Source of the DNA: Burkholderia sp. Ax-1719
GTDB taxonomy: Bacteria > Pseudomonadota > Gammaproteobacteria > Burkholderiales > Burkholderiaceae
NCBI RefSeq assembly: GCF_011753055.1
Contig: NZ_VWWJ01000001.1
Coordinates: 434,001-498,000 of the forward strand
DNA: 64,000 nt
Direction: 5' to 3'
Of this stretch, positions 27,217-36,417 are shown piece by piece (the first letter of the stretch is position 1; the number at the start of each line of letters is the position of its first letter). Under the pieces are notes generated by a model. It was given only the letters and a program-made list of their open reading frames with translations, was not told where the DNA came from and made no database searches. Both the position numbers and the translations under genes were made by a program.

Positions 27217-28103
27217 GCCTGCACCTCGTCGATCGCCGCGGGGTTGAGCACGAAGTCGTATTGCAGCGTGTAGAAAGGTACTTCGGACTGCGATCCGTCT
27301 GGCGTGGAGCCCGCCTCGTGTCGTACCCAGTCGGCGATCAGCGTCGAGCGCACGCCGAACACAGCGTCCGAGTCGAGGTAGGGGCCACCATCGCGAAAGA
27401 TGTGAGTGATCAATCGCTCGTAACCGGGCGCTGCAATCATGAAATGCAGGTGTGCGGGCCGCCAGGGATGCCGTCCCAGCGCTTCGAGCATGCGCCCCAC
27501 CGGACCATCGTGCGGGATCGGATACGGCACCGCCACGATGGAGCGGAAGTGGATGCGCCCTTCGGCGTCAGTGCGCAAGTGGGCTCGCGCACGATGCGTG
27601 TGCTCGCCGGAAGCGGCGGGAATCTGTACGTCGTAGTGACCTTCTTCGTCCGACTGCCAGACGTCTACAGAAGCGTTCGCTACGGGCCGACCGTCGAGGC
27701 CGCGTACCTGGGCGCTGATGTAACAGGGCTCGCCGCGCGCGCCATTGGCGATGTCGGCGCCGAGCGGCAACTCGGGCGCGCCTTCGACAAAAAACGGCCC
27801 GAACACGGTCGATTCGGTGCAGGGCGACGGCTTGGCGTTGTTCTGTGCGGTCACGAGGGTGGACAAACCCAGGGTGTCGGACAGCAGGATGAATTCCTGA
27901 CGCTTATCGTCGGTGATATGGCCCGTCTCAGTCAGGAAGCGGATCGCCAGTTCCCACTCTGCCTCGGTCAGATTGACCTCGCGTGCGAAGGAGTGCAGGT
28001 GCTGCACGAGGCTGGTCATGATCGTCAGCAGCCGCGGATTTTTGCAGTCCATCATCGCGGCGATCACGGCCTGTGTGATGGTGTCTTCGTTGATGTTGCG
28101 CAC
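27213..28103 (-). CDS. Hydroxyquinol 1,2-dioxygenase (intradiol, Fe(III))
   Basis: A 296-residue intradiol dioxygenase that cleaves hydroxyquinol (1,2,4-trihydroxybenzene) to 3-hydroxy-cis,cis-muconate/maleylacetate. The N-terminal helical dimer domain (about 1-100) is followed by the catalytic barrel with the expected Fe(III) ligands: Tyr157 (GHYDVQ), Tyr194 (VPYPIPHDGPVG), His218 and His220 (RPAHLHF). The last three have the spacing known in hydroxyquinol enzymes. The start is GTG with AGGAG nine bases upstream. It is the first gene of the operon and divergent from a LysR regulator. Assignment over catechol dioxygenase rests on the LGADIANG region and the neighbouring maleylacetate reductase. 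Confidence 0.95.
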   Translation of the reverse strand: MRNINEDTITQAVIAAMMDCKNPRLLTIMTSLVQHLHSFAREVNLTEAEWELAIRFLTETGHITDDKRQEFILLSDTLGLSTLVTAQNNAKPSPCTESTVFGPFFVEGAPELPLGADIANGARGEPCYISAQVRGLDGRPVANASVDVWQSDEEGHYDVQIPAASGEHTHRARAHLRTDAEGRIHFRSIVAVPYPIPHDGPVGRMLEALGRHPWRPAHLHFMIAAPGYERLITHIFRDGGPYLDSDAVFGVRSTLIADWVRHEAGSTPDGSQSEVPFYTLQYDFVLNPAAIDEVQA

Positions 28104-28140
28104 GTTGATTGTCTCCTGATGCCATTTAATGGCTTGTAGG

Positions 28141-28156
28141 AGTAAGATTAATTACT
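28141..28156. promoter_or_regulatory. Candidate LysR binding site AGTAA-N6-TTACT
   Basis: A 5-bp inverted repeat with a 6-bp AT-rich spacer lies 38 bp upstream of the hydroxyquinol operon start and 66 bp upstream of the divergent LysR start. Size and location fit a LysR recognition site. A separate GCGGAG/CTCCGC hairpin at 28183-28201 sits in the LysR leader. Function is inferred from position. Confidence 0.45.
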
Positions 28157-28221
28157 TCTGTGGAAGGAAAAAATAGGGTTTTGCGGAGTTTTGTTCTCCG
28201 CTAGATGGAGAAATCAAATCG

Positions 28222-29142
28222 ATGGACAAGTGGGCGCAGATCGAATTTTTTGTGCAGGTCGCCGAACTGGGCAGTCTCTCGAAAGCCGCCGAGCGGCTAG
28301 GCATGTCCAGCGCCGCGGCAAGCCGCTGTCTGAATGCGCTTGAGGAGCGACTGTCCGCGAGGTTGATTGAGCGCACCACGCGCCGCTTGTGGCTGACCGA
28401 CGCCGGGCACGAATATCACAAGCGTTGCACTGCCATCATGGCCGAGTTGAGCGAGGCCGACGCCGCGGTCAGCGAGGCAACCGTGAATCCCACCGGCACG
28501 CTGCGCGTGACAGCTTCGGTGTCATTCGCTTCGATTTACATTGCCCCTGCGCTACGTGAATTCCATCAGCGCTATCCAGACGTGAACGTGCAGATCGTCG
28601 CGGCGAATCGTTATCCCGACTTCATCGAAGCGGGCATCGACGTGGCGATTCGCACGCGCGAGCACGAGGCGGATTCCGGCATTACGGTGCGCAAGCTCGC
28701 CGAGACGCGACGCGTGCTCGCCGCTACTCCCGCCTATCTGGCCAGGCGCGGCACGCCGATGACGCCGGACGCTCTGGCCGGGCACGACATGCTGGTCTAC
28801 AACCTCGCCAATGATCCGTATGTGCTGCACTTCCAGCGTGGCGCGAAGAGTCAGTCGGTTGCTATCAAAAGCGTGCTTGACGCAAACGAGGGACAAGTGA
28901 TCCGCGCAGCGGCGCTGGCTGATCTCGGCATTCTGATTCAGCCGCTGTACATCATCCATGGCGACATCGTTGCCGGCAAACTCGTGCCCATTCTCACCGA
29001 CTGGAAATTGCCGGCGCTCACGATCAACATCGCGTATCAGAGTCGACGCCATCAACCGGCGAAGATTCGCGTGTTCACGGAATTCCTGATCAAGCGTTTC
29101 GAACAACTCGGGCTTGCACGGCGATGGAATGAGATTGCCTAG
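28222..29142 (+). CDS. LysR family regulator of the hydroxyquinol operon
   Basis: A 306-residue LysR protein. The winged helix (FFVQVAELGSLSKAAERLGMSSAAASRCLNALEERL) is followed by the effector domain (LRVTASVSFASIYIAPALREFHQRYPDVNVQ, then DVAIRTREHEADSGITVRKLAETRRVLAATPAYL), the CrgA/YhjC-like group. It is divergent from the hydroxyquinol operon with a 118-bp gap that holds inverted repeats, so it is very likely its activator. The inducer is probably a pathway intermediate or the starting phenol. Confidence 0.92.
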   Translation: MDKWAQIEFFVQVAELGSLSKAAERLGMSSAAASRCLNALEERLSARLIERTTRRLWLTDAGHEYHKRCTAIMAELSEADAAVSEATVNPTGTLRVTASVSFASIYIAPALREFHQRYPDVNVQIVAANRYPDFIEAGIDVAIRTREHEADSGITVRKLAETRRVLAATPAYLARRGTPMTPDALAGHDMLVYNLANDPYVLHFQRGAKSQSVAIKSVLDANEGQVIRAAALADLGILIQPLYIIHGDIVAGKLVPILTDWKLPALTINIAYQSRRHQPAKIRVFTEFLIKRFEQLGLARRWNEIA

Positions 29143-29193
29143 TAACTTCGGTGCATTTTAGTTTGATCAGGTAATCATCATCATCATGCCTTG

Positions 29194-29209
29194 AGGCGCC
29201 TGGGCGCCT
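29194..29209 (+). terminator. GC-rich palindrome after LysR gene
   Basis: AGGCGCC (29194-29200) and GGCGCCT (29203-29209) form a compact hairpin 52 bp after the LysR stop, followed by pyrimidine-rich DNA (TCTCC, then TTATTTCTCC). It may end the regulator transcript; the T-run is interrupted, so strength is doubtful. Confidence 0.45.
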
Positions 29210-29409
29210 TCTCCGTTATTTCTCCGCTTCGTGTAGAACTGTTCTCCCCCAGGATATCTTTTTCTCCACCGGCACTCGTTCTACATTGCGCCTGCCTCGA
29301 TCATTACGGAATCACACCGCAAGCGCATCGAGGCAATCCCCCTCACTGGCCGGAAGCGGCTGAGGGGCGACACCAGGCACAACAAACTAATACGGGTTCT
29401 GGAGACAGC

Positions 29410-30318
29410 ATGAATTCCAACTATTTGCGCCTGCTTGGCGCAGGCCTGATCGCGTCCGCGATCACATTTCCAGTTCATGCGACTGAGAACGGGCAGGTCA
29501 GTTATCCATTTGGCGTCAACACGGTATTGAATGGCATGTTGCCGCCGCCGGGAAGCACGCAGTATTTCAACTATTCGCTCTACTATTCATCGAGCAAGTT
29601 CGCGGGATCAGACGGCGGCAGCGCCGTTCCGGGTTTTCATCTGAGTGTAGTGGCGCAAACGCCTCGTGTGGTGCATACATGGGCTGAGACGCTGGGGCCG
29701 TTCACGCTCTCCAGCAGCACGATCGTACCGCTTCTATACACCCGTCTGTCGACGCCGGGCGGCACTGGCAACCGGGCATCGCCTGGCGACATGATTCTGG
29801 AACCCCTGATGCTGGGTTATGCCAATCAGTCGAAAACGCTATTTGCGTTTTTCTCACCCTCGTTTGCGGTACCGAGCGGCGCTTATTCGGTCAACCGGAT
29901 TGCGAATACCGGGCTTAACACCTACGCCTTTCTGCCCTATGCGAGCGTGACGTGGTTTCCTCATCCCGATTGGGAAATATCGACGACTACGTTGCTGGAA
30001 ATGAACTCGCCGAATCATGCAACCCATTACCACTCGGGAGCAGTTGCCATGTTCGATTATCTGCTTGGCTATTCGGTTAGCCAGCGCTGGCAGCTTGGCG
30101 TACAAGGCACATTCCTCAAGCAGTTCACCGACGACACACAGAACGGCGTAAGGGTGGGCGCCGACGGATTTCGCGCACAGACCGTCGCGCTCGGGCCGCA
30201 ACTGCGCTATATGTGGGGGCCTGCGTCGGGGGTTGTCGTGAAGTACCAGCGTGAATTTGCCGTACGTAATCGTCCGCAAGGCGACAAGTTATGGGTTCAG
30301 TTTAGTTTTCCGCTGTAG
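29410..30318 (+). CDS. Outer membrane transporter, phenol MetA-pathway degradation family
   Basis: About 302 residues: a signal peptide ending at VHA (near residue 24), then a beta-strand-rich body with the family landmarks (VNTVLNGMLPPPGSTQYFNY, FLPYASVTWFPH, NSPNHATHYHSGA, LGYSVSQRWQLGVQGTFLKQFTDD) and a terminal Phe-Pro-Leu. This matches the SphA/MetA-type outer-membrane proteins found beside aromatic-degradation genes, thought to let aromatic substrates cross the outer membrane. GGAG lies six bases before the ATG; a longer open frame upstream lacks a signal peptide. It sits beyond the LysR gene of the hydroxyquinol operon and is likely part of the same regulon. Confidence 0.88.
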   Translation: MNSNYLRLLGAGLIASAITFPVHATENGQVSYPFGVNTVLNGMLPPPGSTQYFNYSLYYSSSKFAGSDGGSAVPGFHLSVVAQTPRVVHTWAETLGPFTLSSSTIVPLLYTRLSTPGGTGNRASPGDMILEPLMLGYANQSKTLFAFFSPSFAVPSGAYSVNRIANTGLNTYAFLPYASVTWFPHPDWEISTTTLLEMNSPNHATHYHSGAVAMFDYLLGYSVSQRWQLGVQGTFLKQFTDDTQNGVRVGADGFRAQTVALGPQLRYMWGPASGVVVKYQREFAVRNRPQGDKLWVQFSFPL

Positions 30319-30500
30319 ATGAATGATGTAGCGGGATCCTGTGGTCACGCTGGCGGTGGGTGAATAGTCGCTGTTGATTTGAACAGACGAAGCCGGTCCA
30401 AAGGGCAGCGCCGCGTGCGATTTCGCTTTCAGGTCGACTGCGCCAGCGGCCGCACACGCGCTGTGACGCGTTTCCACAGTACAGGTGCGCCCGCATCAGT

Positions 30501-31070
30501 TCATTCGAGGAAAACGTACTCCGCCAGATAGGGGCTACGCCCCTCCTCGCCTTCGTGCTCGCAGGCGTGCGCGGGGGCCGCGCCGCCATGCGTGGCGAGC
30601 CGCTGGACGTAGTGCACCGAGCTCAGGAGTCCAGGGCCGCCTGCATTGGTGGCCGCGAGGAGCAGCATTGGGATCGCCGCGCTATCGTCGGGATTGGCGG
30701 CGTGCTGCAGCAGCTTGCCAGTGATCCGGCTGCCGTCCAGCGCTTCCCACGACGGTCCCGCACCGTGCCTGACGACGAGCTGGCCGGAGGCGTCGTAGAG
30801 ATCAGCTTGCGGCGCCTGGAAGGTCCACACCAGTTGATTGGCGGCGTCGCGCCTGCAAACGTAGATCTGCACGCCCGATGCCTTGAGCGAAGCCACCGCG
30901 TGGGTCACGCCCGCGGGCTGTAGCGCGCCCGGCACGGGCTCCTGGGCCTGGGCCGACGAAAACGCAACGCTACCGGCAAGCACCGTCGCGACAGCCACAG
31001 CGCGCTGCCTTGCCAGGCGCAGGCCTTGGCATCCTCTACGAATCGATTGGATCATGCGCGTTGTTCCCAT
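30501..31070 (-). CDS. DUF3455 domain exported protein
   Basis: About 189 residues. A basic N-region and signal peptide end at AQAQE. The mature part shows VASLKASGVQIYVCRRD, WTFQAPQADLYDASGQLVVRHGAGPSWEALDGSRITGKL and a C-terminal region with YVQRLATHGG and CEHEGEE, the pattern of the DUF3455 family of secreted proteins of unknown function. The ATG at 31070 is preferred because GCGGGGA lies just upstream; an earlier in-frame ATG at 31097 has no such signal. It stands alone between the aromatic region and the cellulose operon. Confidence 0.85.
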   Translation of the reverse strand: MGTTRMIQSIRRGCQGLRLARQRAVAVATVLAGSVAFSSAQAQEPVPGALQPAGVTHAVASLKASGVQIYVCRRDAANQLVWTFQAPQADLYDASGQLVVRHGAGPSWEALDGSRITGKLLQHAANPDDSAAIPMLLLAATNAGGPGLLSSVHYVQRLATHGGAAPAHACEHEGEEGRSPYLAEYVFLE

Positions 31071-31738
31071 GAATGTCCCCGCGTGCCAGCCGATCATACC
31101 GGGAAACTGCTACGAGACGAGGTGCTGCTCGCCGCCGCGCTGGCTCACTACAACTAGTGCGGTCATTTTCGATGGGCTGGCACTTGTCCAGAGTTCGCGA
31201 TAGCTTGCGAAAGATCGCCAACCTTACTGATGTCGGGTTATATCGGCAATTGTTGCTCACTCGCTGTAGTAGCGAATTTACACAAGGTCCACATGACTTC
31301 TTGTGCCCAAGGAAACTGCCAATGATGGTTGTTGAGTGATAGACGGAGAGTTGCGAGGGGGAATCGCTTTCAGATTTGTCGGAAATTTTTCCCAATTGAA
31401 TTGAATGAAAGCCCTGCAAGTTCATGCGGTAATTTTGAGTCCAATCTTCCGCCATGCATGGCGCCTAACGGAGTAGGCAGCGCGCGTGAGACGAACGTAC
31501 CGGTCACATTTCATTGCTTTGCGAGAGTGCTGTTGTCATCACCACGTCATGCAATTTCGATGAATTGAACAGGATACATTTGACCCGAGTTATACGTATA
31601 ATCCGCTTTGGTTTTTTCTGATCGGCCATTAACCGAACGTCGAGATCACGGAAAGGCAATGAAAGAATATTTGTCAGGTATATTTTTCCGTTATTTAAAT
31701 CTCGGTACGTTTGTTTCAAGCCATTTTTACCGCTGCGT
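31071..31738. other. AT-rich non-coding leader upstream of bcsA
   Basis: About 670 bp without a convincing gene. It is visibly more AT-rich than its surroundings, especially from about 31330. Short open frames on both strands lack ribosome binding sites and recognisable motifs. A 10-bp palindrome TATACGTATA (31591-31600) overlaps a -10-like TATAAT (31597-31602), but the nearest -35-like TTGACC is only 11 bp upstream, so no promoter can be assigned. The length suggests a regulated promoter or long 5' leader for the cellulose operon. Confidence 0.5.
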
Positions 31739-34093
31739 TTGCGCATAATTGTGGAAAAACTCGTCGATACGGTTTCGAGCGCGAGCGCGCGTAAGCAAAC
31801 GGAGGGAGCCGGGGAGGCGCGCGGATTACCGCCGCATCCCGGCGCGTCCTCCCGGTTGTCGTTACGGGGATGGGGCGTCGCGCTTGCGTGGTGCCTTACG
31901 CTTGTGGCTGTGGCGCTTGTGGTGGCGCTCAAGATCGATCTGAGCGCCCAGTTCACACTGTCGTACTCGGTGCTCGCGGTCATGATCCTGTTGCGACGAA
32001 CCGGTCGCTTCGAGCACGTCCGGCTATTCTTCCTCCTCTGCTCAGCATTCCTTACGTTTCGCTATCTCTACTGGCGAACGACATCGACGCTTGACTACTA
32101 CGGACTGGCGGATTTCACCTTTTCCATGCTGTTATATGGTGCGGAGATTTACGGCATTGTTGTCGCGTCGATCGGCCTGTTCGTCAACAGCCGTCCGCTT
32201 GACCGCAGGGTAGCGCCGCTCATTACGAGTGACGGACCCGTGCCGTCCGTGGACGTGTTTATTCCCACTTACAACGAATCGCCCGAGTTGCTCGAGACGA
32301 CGCTGCGTGCGGCGCTCGACATGCGTTATCCGCGTGGACGCTTCAATGTCTATCTGCTTGACGACGGCGGCACGCAGCAAAAGCTTTCGCAGAACAACGC
32401 AACCAAGGCTGCCGATGCGCTCGCGCGCGCGCAGGCGTTGCGCGCCATGTGCGAGCGTCATGGCGGCCGGTATCTCACGCGCGTACGCAACGAGCATGCG
32501 AAGGCAGGAAATATCAACGCCGCGCTCGATCAAACGCAGGGCGACCTCGTTGTTATCTTCGACGCCGATCACGTGCCGACGGCCGATTTCCTCGAAAAGA
32601 CGGTCGGCTTTTTTCAGCGCGACGAGCAGCTTTGCCTCGTGCAAACTCCGCACTTTTTCACCAACCCCGATCCGCTGGAAAAGAACCTCGGTCTGTTCGG
32701 CAAGATGCCGCCCGAGAGCGAGATGTTTTACTCGGTTATCCAGCCTGGCCTGGACTTCTGGAACGCCTCGTTTTTTTGCGGATCGGCTGCGGTGTTGCGC
32801 CGGCGCTGCGTGATGGAGATCGGCGGCATTACTGGCCAGTCGATTACAGAAGACGCTGAGACCGCGCTCACGCTGCATGCGCGCGGCTACAGGAGTTTGT
32901 ATCTGAATGAGCCGCTAATTTCCGGGCTTCAACCGGAAACGTTTGCGAGTTTCGTGGTGCAACGCGTGCGCTGGGCGCAGGGCATGATCCAGCTGCTTTT
33001 GCTGCGCAATCCGCTGGCGATGAAGGGACTTTCGCTGCCGCAGCGCATCTGCTACTTCTCGAACGCGTTCTTCTGGTTTTTCTGCTATGCGCGCGTGGTG
33101 TTTCTGGTGGCGCCCGCCATGTATCTGCTGTTTGGTTTGCAGTTCTATCACGCGACGATTCCGCAATTCTTCGCGTACGGGCTACCGCAGATGATTGGCG
33201 CGATTCTCACGACCGACTATCTGTTCGGGCGTCATCGCTGGACCTTGATTTCCGAGGTCTACGAACTCCTGGTCTCGATGTTTTCGCTGCGCGGTGTGAT
33301 CTCGGTGCTGGCGAAGCCGCGCGCACCGACGTTCAATGTCACGCCCAAGGGCGAGCAGATGGAGCAGGACTCGATCTCCGAACTCGCAGGGCCGTTTTAT
33401 GTGGTTTATCTCTGCGTGCTGGCGTCGGCGGTCGTGGGAGTCTGGAAACTCGTGCATGGCGCACCTCACGCGGACGTGATCGGCGCATCGCTCGGCTGGA
33501 GCGTGCTGAACCTCGTGCTGCTGAATGCCTGCATCGGCGTGCTTTACGAGCGCAAGCAGCGCCGCGCGACACCGCGTATTCCAACCGATCTGGTTGCGAA
33601 ACTGCATATCGAAGGCGTGGAAGGCGGACTGGATTGCCGGATCGTCGATATGTCGGCGGGTGGGGTGAAACTGGGGTTTGCTGCCGATTCGGAAGCGCCG
33701 CTTTCGACCAGCACGCCCGCTGTGCTCGAAGTATTCAACGCGGCACGGGCGCGCATGAGCCGCATTCCGGTTTCGCTGCGGATGATCTTTGCCTCACCAG
33801 ACGGCACGCATTCGGTCGGCGCGCAGTTCTCGGATGCCAGCGTCGAAGGTCTGTCCGAGCGTGTTGCGCTGGTCTACGGCGATAGCGCGCGCTGGCGTGC
33901 CTTCCGGGAGAGCCGTAACCGTCGTATCGGCATTCTGCGCAGCCTCGCAATGGTCGTCTATCTCGGCACGGTTCACGCGTTCGGGCATTACCGTTTCTTC
34001 CTCGTCGGCATGGCCGCATTCATGCTGCGTCAACTGCGTGCCTCGTCGCGCGCGCTCCGAAGCTCTCTCTCTTCGCACCTGTCCCGTTCATGA
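31739..34093 (+). CDS. bcsA: Cellulose synthase catalytic subunit BcsA with PilZ domain
   Basis: About 784 residues. This inner-membrane GT2 enzyme polymerises UDP-glucose into beta-1,4-glucan and passes it through its own channel. Membrane segments flank the glycosyltransferase core, which shows DDG (208-210), DAD (275-277), TED (370-372) and QRVRW (408-412). A C-terminal PilZ domain has RxxxR (609-613) and DMSAGG (637-642), so c-di-GMP should activate it. The start is unclear: TTG at 31739 or GTG at 31751; no ATG gives a full-length protein and no strong ribosome binding site is seen. Its stop overlaps the bcsB start (ATGA). Confidence 0.95.
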   Translation: MRIIVEKLVDTVSSASARKQTEGAGEARGLPPHPGASSRLSLRGWGVALAWCLTLVAVALVVALKIDLSAQFTLSYSVLAVMILLRRTGRFEHVRLFFLLCSAFLTFRYLYWRTTSTLDYYGLADFTFSMLLYGAEIYGIVVASIGLFVNSRPLDRRVAPLITSDGPVPSVDVFIPTYNESPELLETTLRAALDMRYPRGRFNVYLLDDGGTQQKLSQNNATKAADALARAQALRAMCERHGGRYLTRVRNEHAKAGNINAALDQTQGDLVVIFDADHVPTADFLEKTVGFFQRDEQLCLVQTPHFFTNPDPLEKNLGLFGKMPPESEMFYSVIQPGLDFWNASFFCGSAAVLRRRCVMEIGGITGQSITEDAETALTLHARGYRSLYLNEPLISGLQPETFASFVVQRVRWAQGMIQLLLLRNPLAMKGLSLPQRICYFSNAFFWFFCYARVVFLVAPAMYLLFGLQFYHATIPQFFAYGLPQMIGAILTTDYLFGRHRWTLISEVYELLVSMFSLRGVISVLAKPRAPTFNVTPKGEQMEQDSISELAGPFYVVYLCVLASAVVGVWKLVHGAPHADVIGASLGWSVLNLVLLNACIGVLYERKQRRATPRIPTDLVAKLHIEGVEGGLDCRIVDMSAGGVKLGFAADSEAPLSTSTPAVLEVFNAARARMSRIPVSLRMIFASPDGTHSVGAQFSDASVEGLSERVALVYGDSARWRAFRESRNRRIGILRSLAMVVYLGTVHAFGHYRFFLVGMAAFMLRQLRASSRALRSSLSSHLSRS

Positions 34094-36417
34094 CGCTCAC
34101 CTCCTTCCTACGCGCCACGGCTTGCGCTTTTCTCGTGCTCGCGACGTTTGCTGCGCGGCCCGTATTTGCCTTGACAGCGGGTGCCGACTCGACGACTGCC
34201 TCGCCGGTGCCCTCTGTCGCGTCCTCAACGCCCGCAGTGTCAACGCCCATTGTGCAGCCTGTCACGCTCGCGACCCTCGGTAATCTCGCGGGACCGATAC
34301 GGCTCGTCGGCGAATCTGGCGAGCGCTCGTTGAGCGTACCCCTATCGGCGCGCGAGAAGGTGAATTCGGCGGTGCTTCATCTGGTTGCGACCAATTCGGT
34401 ATCCTTATTGAGTGATCGATCCGCGCTTGCGGTGCGCGTGAACGGCCGTACTATCGCGCAGATGCAGCTTTCTTCGCGCCAACCGGAGCTCACCGCCGAT
34501 GTGCGCGTGCCAGCCGACCTGTTGCGCCCCGGTTATAACACACTGACCTTCGTTGCCGCTCAACATTCGACCGAGAACTGCGAAGACCCGGATTCGCCCG
34601 AGCTTTGGTCCGAGATCGATACCAACGCCTCGACATTGCAATTGCAGACGGAACTCAAGCCCCTCACGCCGCAATTGGCCGATCTGCCGGACTTGATCGA
34701 TCCAAAGCAGCAACAGGGCCGCGCGCTTGCCATCGTCGCTGCACAGCATCCGGACGGCGACGCGGCGCTGGGCACCGGCGCGTTGCTTGCAGAAGGCGCC
34801 GCATTGCGCCTGCGCTATCTCACGCCGACGCTACGCGTGCAGGATGCCCAGGCGGGCACGGGGGGCGGTGTGCTGCCGGGGCTGTCGCTTGCCAGACTGG
34901 CGAGCACCGATGTGCTGCTGTTCGGCACGCGTGATGCGCTGCGCCCTTATCTGTCCGCCGATGTCGCCGCGCGTATCAAGGGCGCGTTTCTCGGCATCTA
35001 CCCCAAGCCTGACGATCCGCGCCGATTTGTGCTGGTCGTGAGTGGCATGGACGATGCGCAGGTACAACTGGCCGCGCGCAGCTTCGCTCATCCGGAGTTC
35101 GTGCTGCCTCATCTGGCAGAAATGTCGATCAATACGCTTGACGAAGCGCGTATCGCGCAATACGCCGCGCGTCGCACGCTCATTGGCACGAATCCGCACA
35201 CGTTCCGCTCGCTCGGCTTCGTGTCGCGCACGCTCGGCGGCACGGATCAGATCGATCTCGATGTGCTACTGCCTGCGGACATCTACGCACCTGAAGACGC
35301 GCAGGTCACGCTCGACCTGAACTTTACCGAAGGCGCGAAGATGCGCCAGGACTCGGTGCTCAACGTTTATCTGAATGGCCGTTTCGAGCAGGTCATTGCG
35401 CTCGACCAGCAACAGGGTGCGGTGCTGCGTCACTATCGCGTGAACGTTCCGCTGCGCAGCTTCCGCCCGGGCGCCAACGTGCTGTCGTTGCGTCCGGTGC
35501 TCGTGCCGCTGCTCAGCGATCACTGCATGCTGCGTGAGACGCGCAACCTGTTGCTCACTGTGTTCGACGATTCGTCGATCACGCTGCCTCCGGCGTCGCA
35601 CTTCACGACCATGCCCGACCTGCGCCGATTCGCGCAAAGCGGTTTCCCCTATACCGTCAGTCCTGATGGCGCGGACCTTGCATTACAGGTGGGCGCGACC
35701 GACAACCACACGATTGCGGCCGCATGGAGCCTGCTGGGCAAGCTCGCGCAAACTCAACGTTGGCCGCTGACCGCCGCGCAGGTGACAGCCGGCAAGCCCG
35801 ACGAGGGACGCCAGACGATTGTTATCGGCAGTGTGGGCGCGCTTGCCCGGTCGGCCTGGGATGGCGCACCGTGGCAACCGGGTCATGTGATGAAGCTCGC
35901 GTATCAACCCGATGACGCTGACATTCCCGCTCCGCGCGCGCACGAAAACATCGGCACACTCAGCCGTCTGATGCGCGCGGGCTTCGGCGGAAACTCGGGC
36001 GACGCGGGGGCGCCGCCTTCGACTTCAGTGCTCGACGCCAATGCGCCGCTCTCGGACCAGTTGCTGGTGATGCAGTACAAGGGCGGCAACGGCGGTACCG
36101 TGACGGCATTTACGGCGGCGAATCCCGACCAGCTGGCAGATGGTGTGCGCCGCATTATCGAGCCGAACTATTGGAATAATCTCGACGGCGACGTGAGTCA
36201 GTTGAGCTTCGATAGTCCCGATCTCTGGACTGGCCGCAGCGGTGCGCGTTACGACGTCGGTAGCCTGGCGACCTATGACCGCGTGGGATTCGAGTTCTCG
36301 CGGCATCCGTGGTGGGGCTACGCGGCCCTTCTGGCTTTGCTCGCGTTACTGGCTGTGCTGACCGCCGTGCTGCTGCGTCGCCGTCATCGGAAGCACCATG
36401 GCGGTTCGCAGGACTGA
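34090..36417 (+). CDS. bcsB: Cellulose synthase periplasmic subunit BcsB
   Basis: A 775-residue protein with an N-terminal signal peptide (LRATACAFLVLATFAARPVFA), a large periplasmic region and one C-terminal membrane anchor (about 737-760) followed by a basic tail (LRRRRHRKHHG). Family landmarks include VPLSAREKVNSAVLHL, NSVSLLSDRSALAVRVNG, the carbohydrate-binding segments FTEGAKMRQDSVLNVYLNG and LLSDHCMLRETRNLLLTVFDDSS. It guides the glucan across the periplasm and is needed for BcsA catalysis. Translation is coupled to bcsA (ATGA) and the 3' end overlaps bcsC by 20 bp. Confidence 0.94.
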   Translation: MTLTSFLRATACAFLVLATFAARPVFALTAGADSTTASPVPSVASSTPAVSTPIVQPVTLATLGNLAGPIRLVGESGERSLSVPLSAREKVNSAVLHLVATNSVSLLSDRSALAVRVNGRTIAQMQLSSRQPELTADVRVPADLLRPGYNTLTFVAAQHSTENCEDPDSPELWSEIDTNASTLQLQTELKPLTPQLADLPDLIDPKQQQGRALAIVAAQHPDGDAALGTGALLAEGAALRLRYLTPTLRVQDAQAGTGGGVLPGLSLARLASTDVLLFGTRDALRPYLSADVAARIKGAFLGIYPKPDDPRRFVLVVSGMDDAQVQLAARSFAHPEFVLPHLAEMSINTLDEARIAQYAARRTLIGTNPHTFRSLGFVSRTLGGTDQIDLDVLLPADIYAPEDAQVTLDLNFTEGAKMRQDSVLNVYLNGRFEQVIALDQQQGAVLRHYRVNVPLRSFRPGANVLSLRPVLVPLLSDHCMLRETRNLLLTVFDDSSITLPPASHFTTMPDLRRFAQSGFPYTVSPDGADLALQVGATDNHTIAAAWSLLGKLAQTQRWPLTAAQVTAGKPDEGRQTIVIGSVGALARSAWDGAPWQPGHVMKLAYQPDDADIPAPRAHENIGTLSRLMRAGFGGNSGDAGAPPSTSVLDANAPLSDQLLVMQYKGGNGGTVTAFTAANPDQLADGVRRIIEPNYWNNLDGDVSQLSFDSPDLWTGRSGARYDVGSLATYDRVGFEFSRHPWWGYAALLALLALLAVLTAVLLRRRHRKHHGGSQD

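Noticed and set aside
31580..31602. Possible sigma-70 promoter TTGACC/TATAAT upstream of bcsA
   Set aside because: Spacing of 11 bp is far from the 16-18 bp required.
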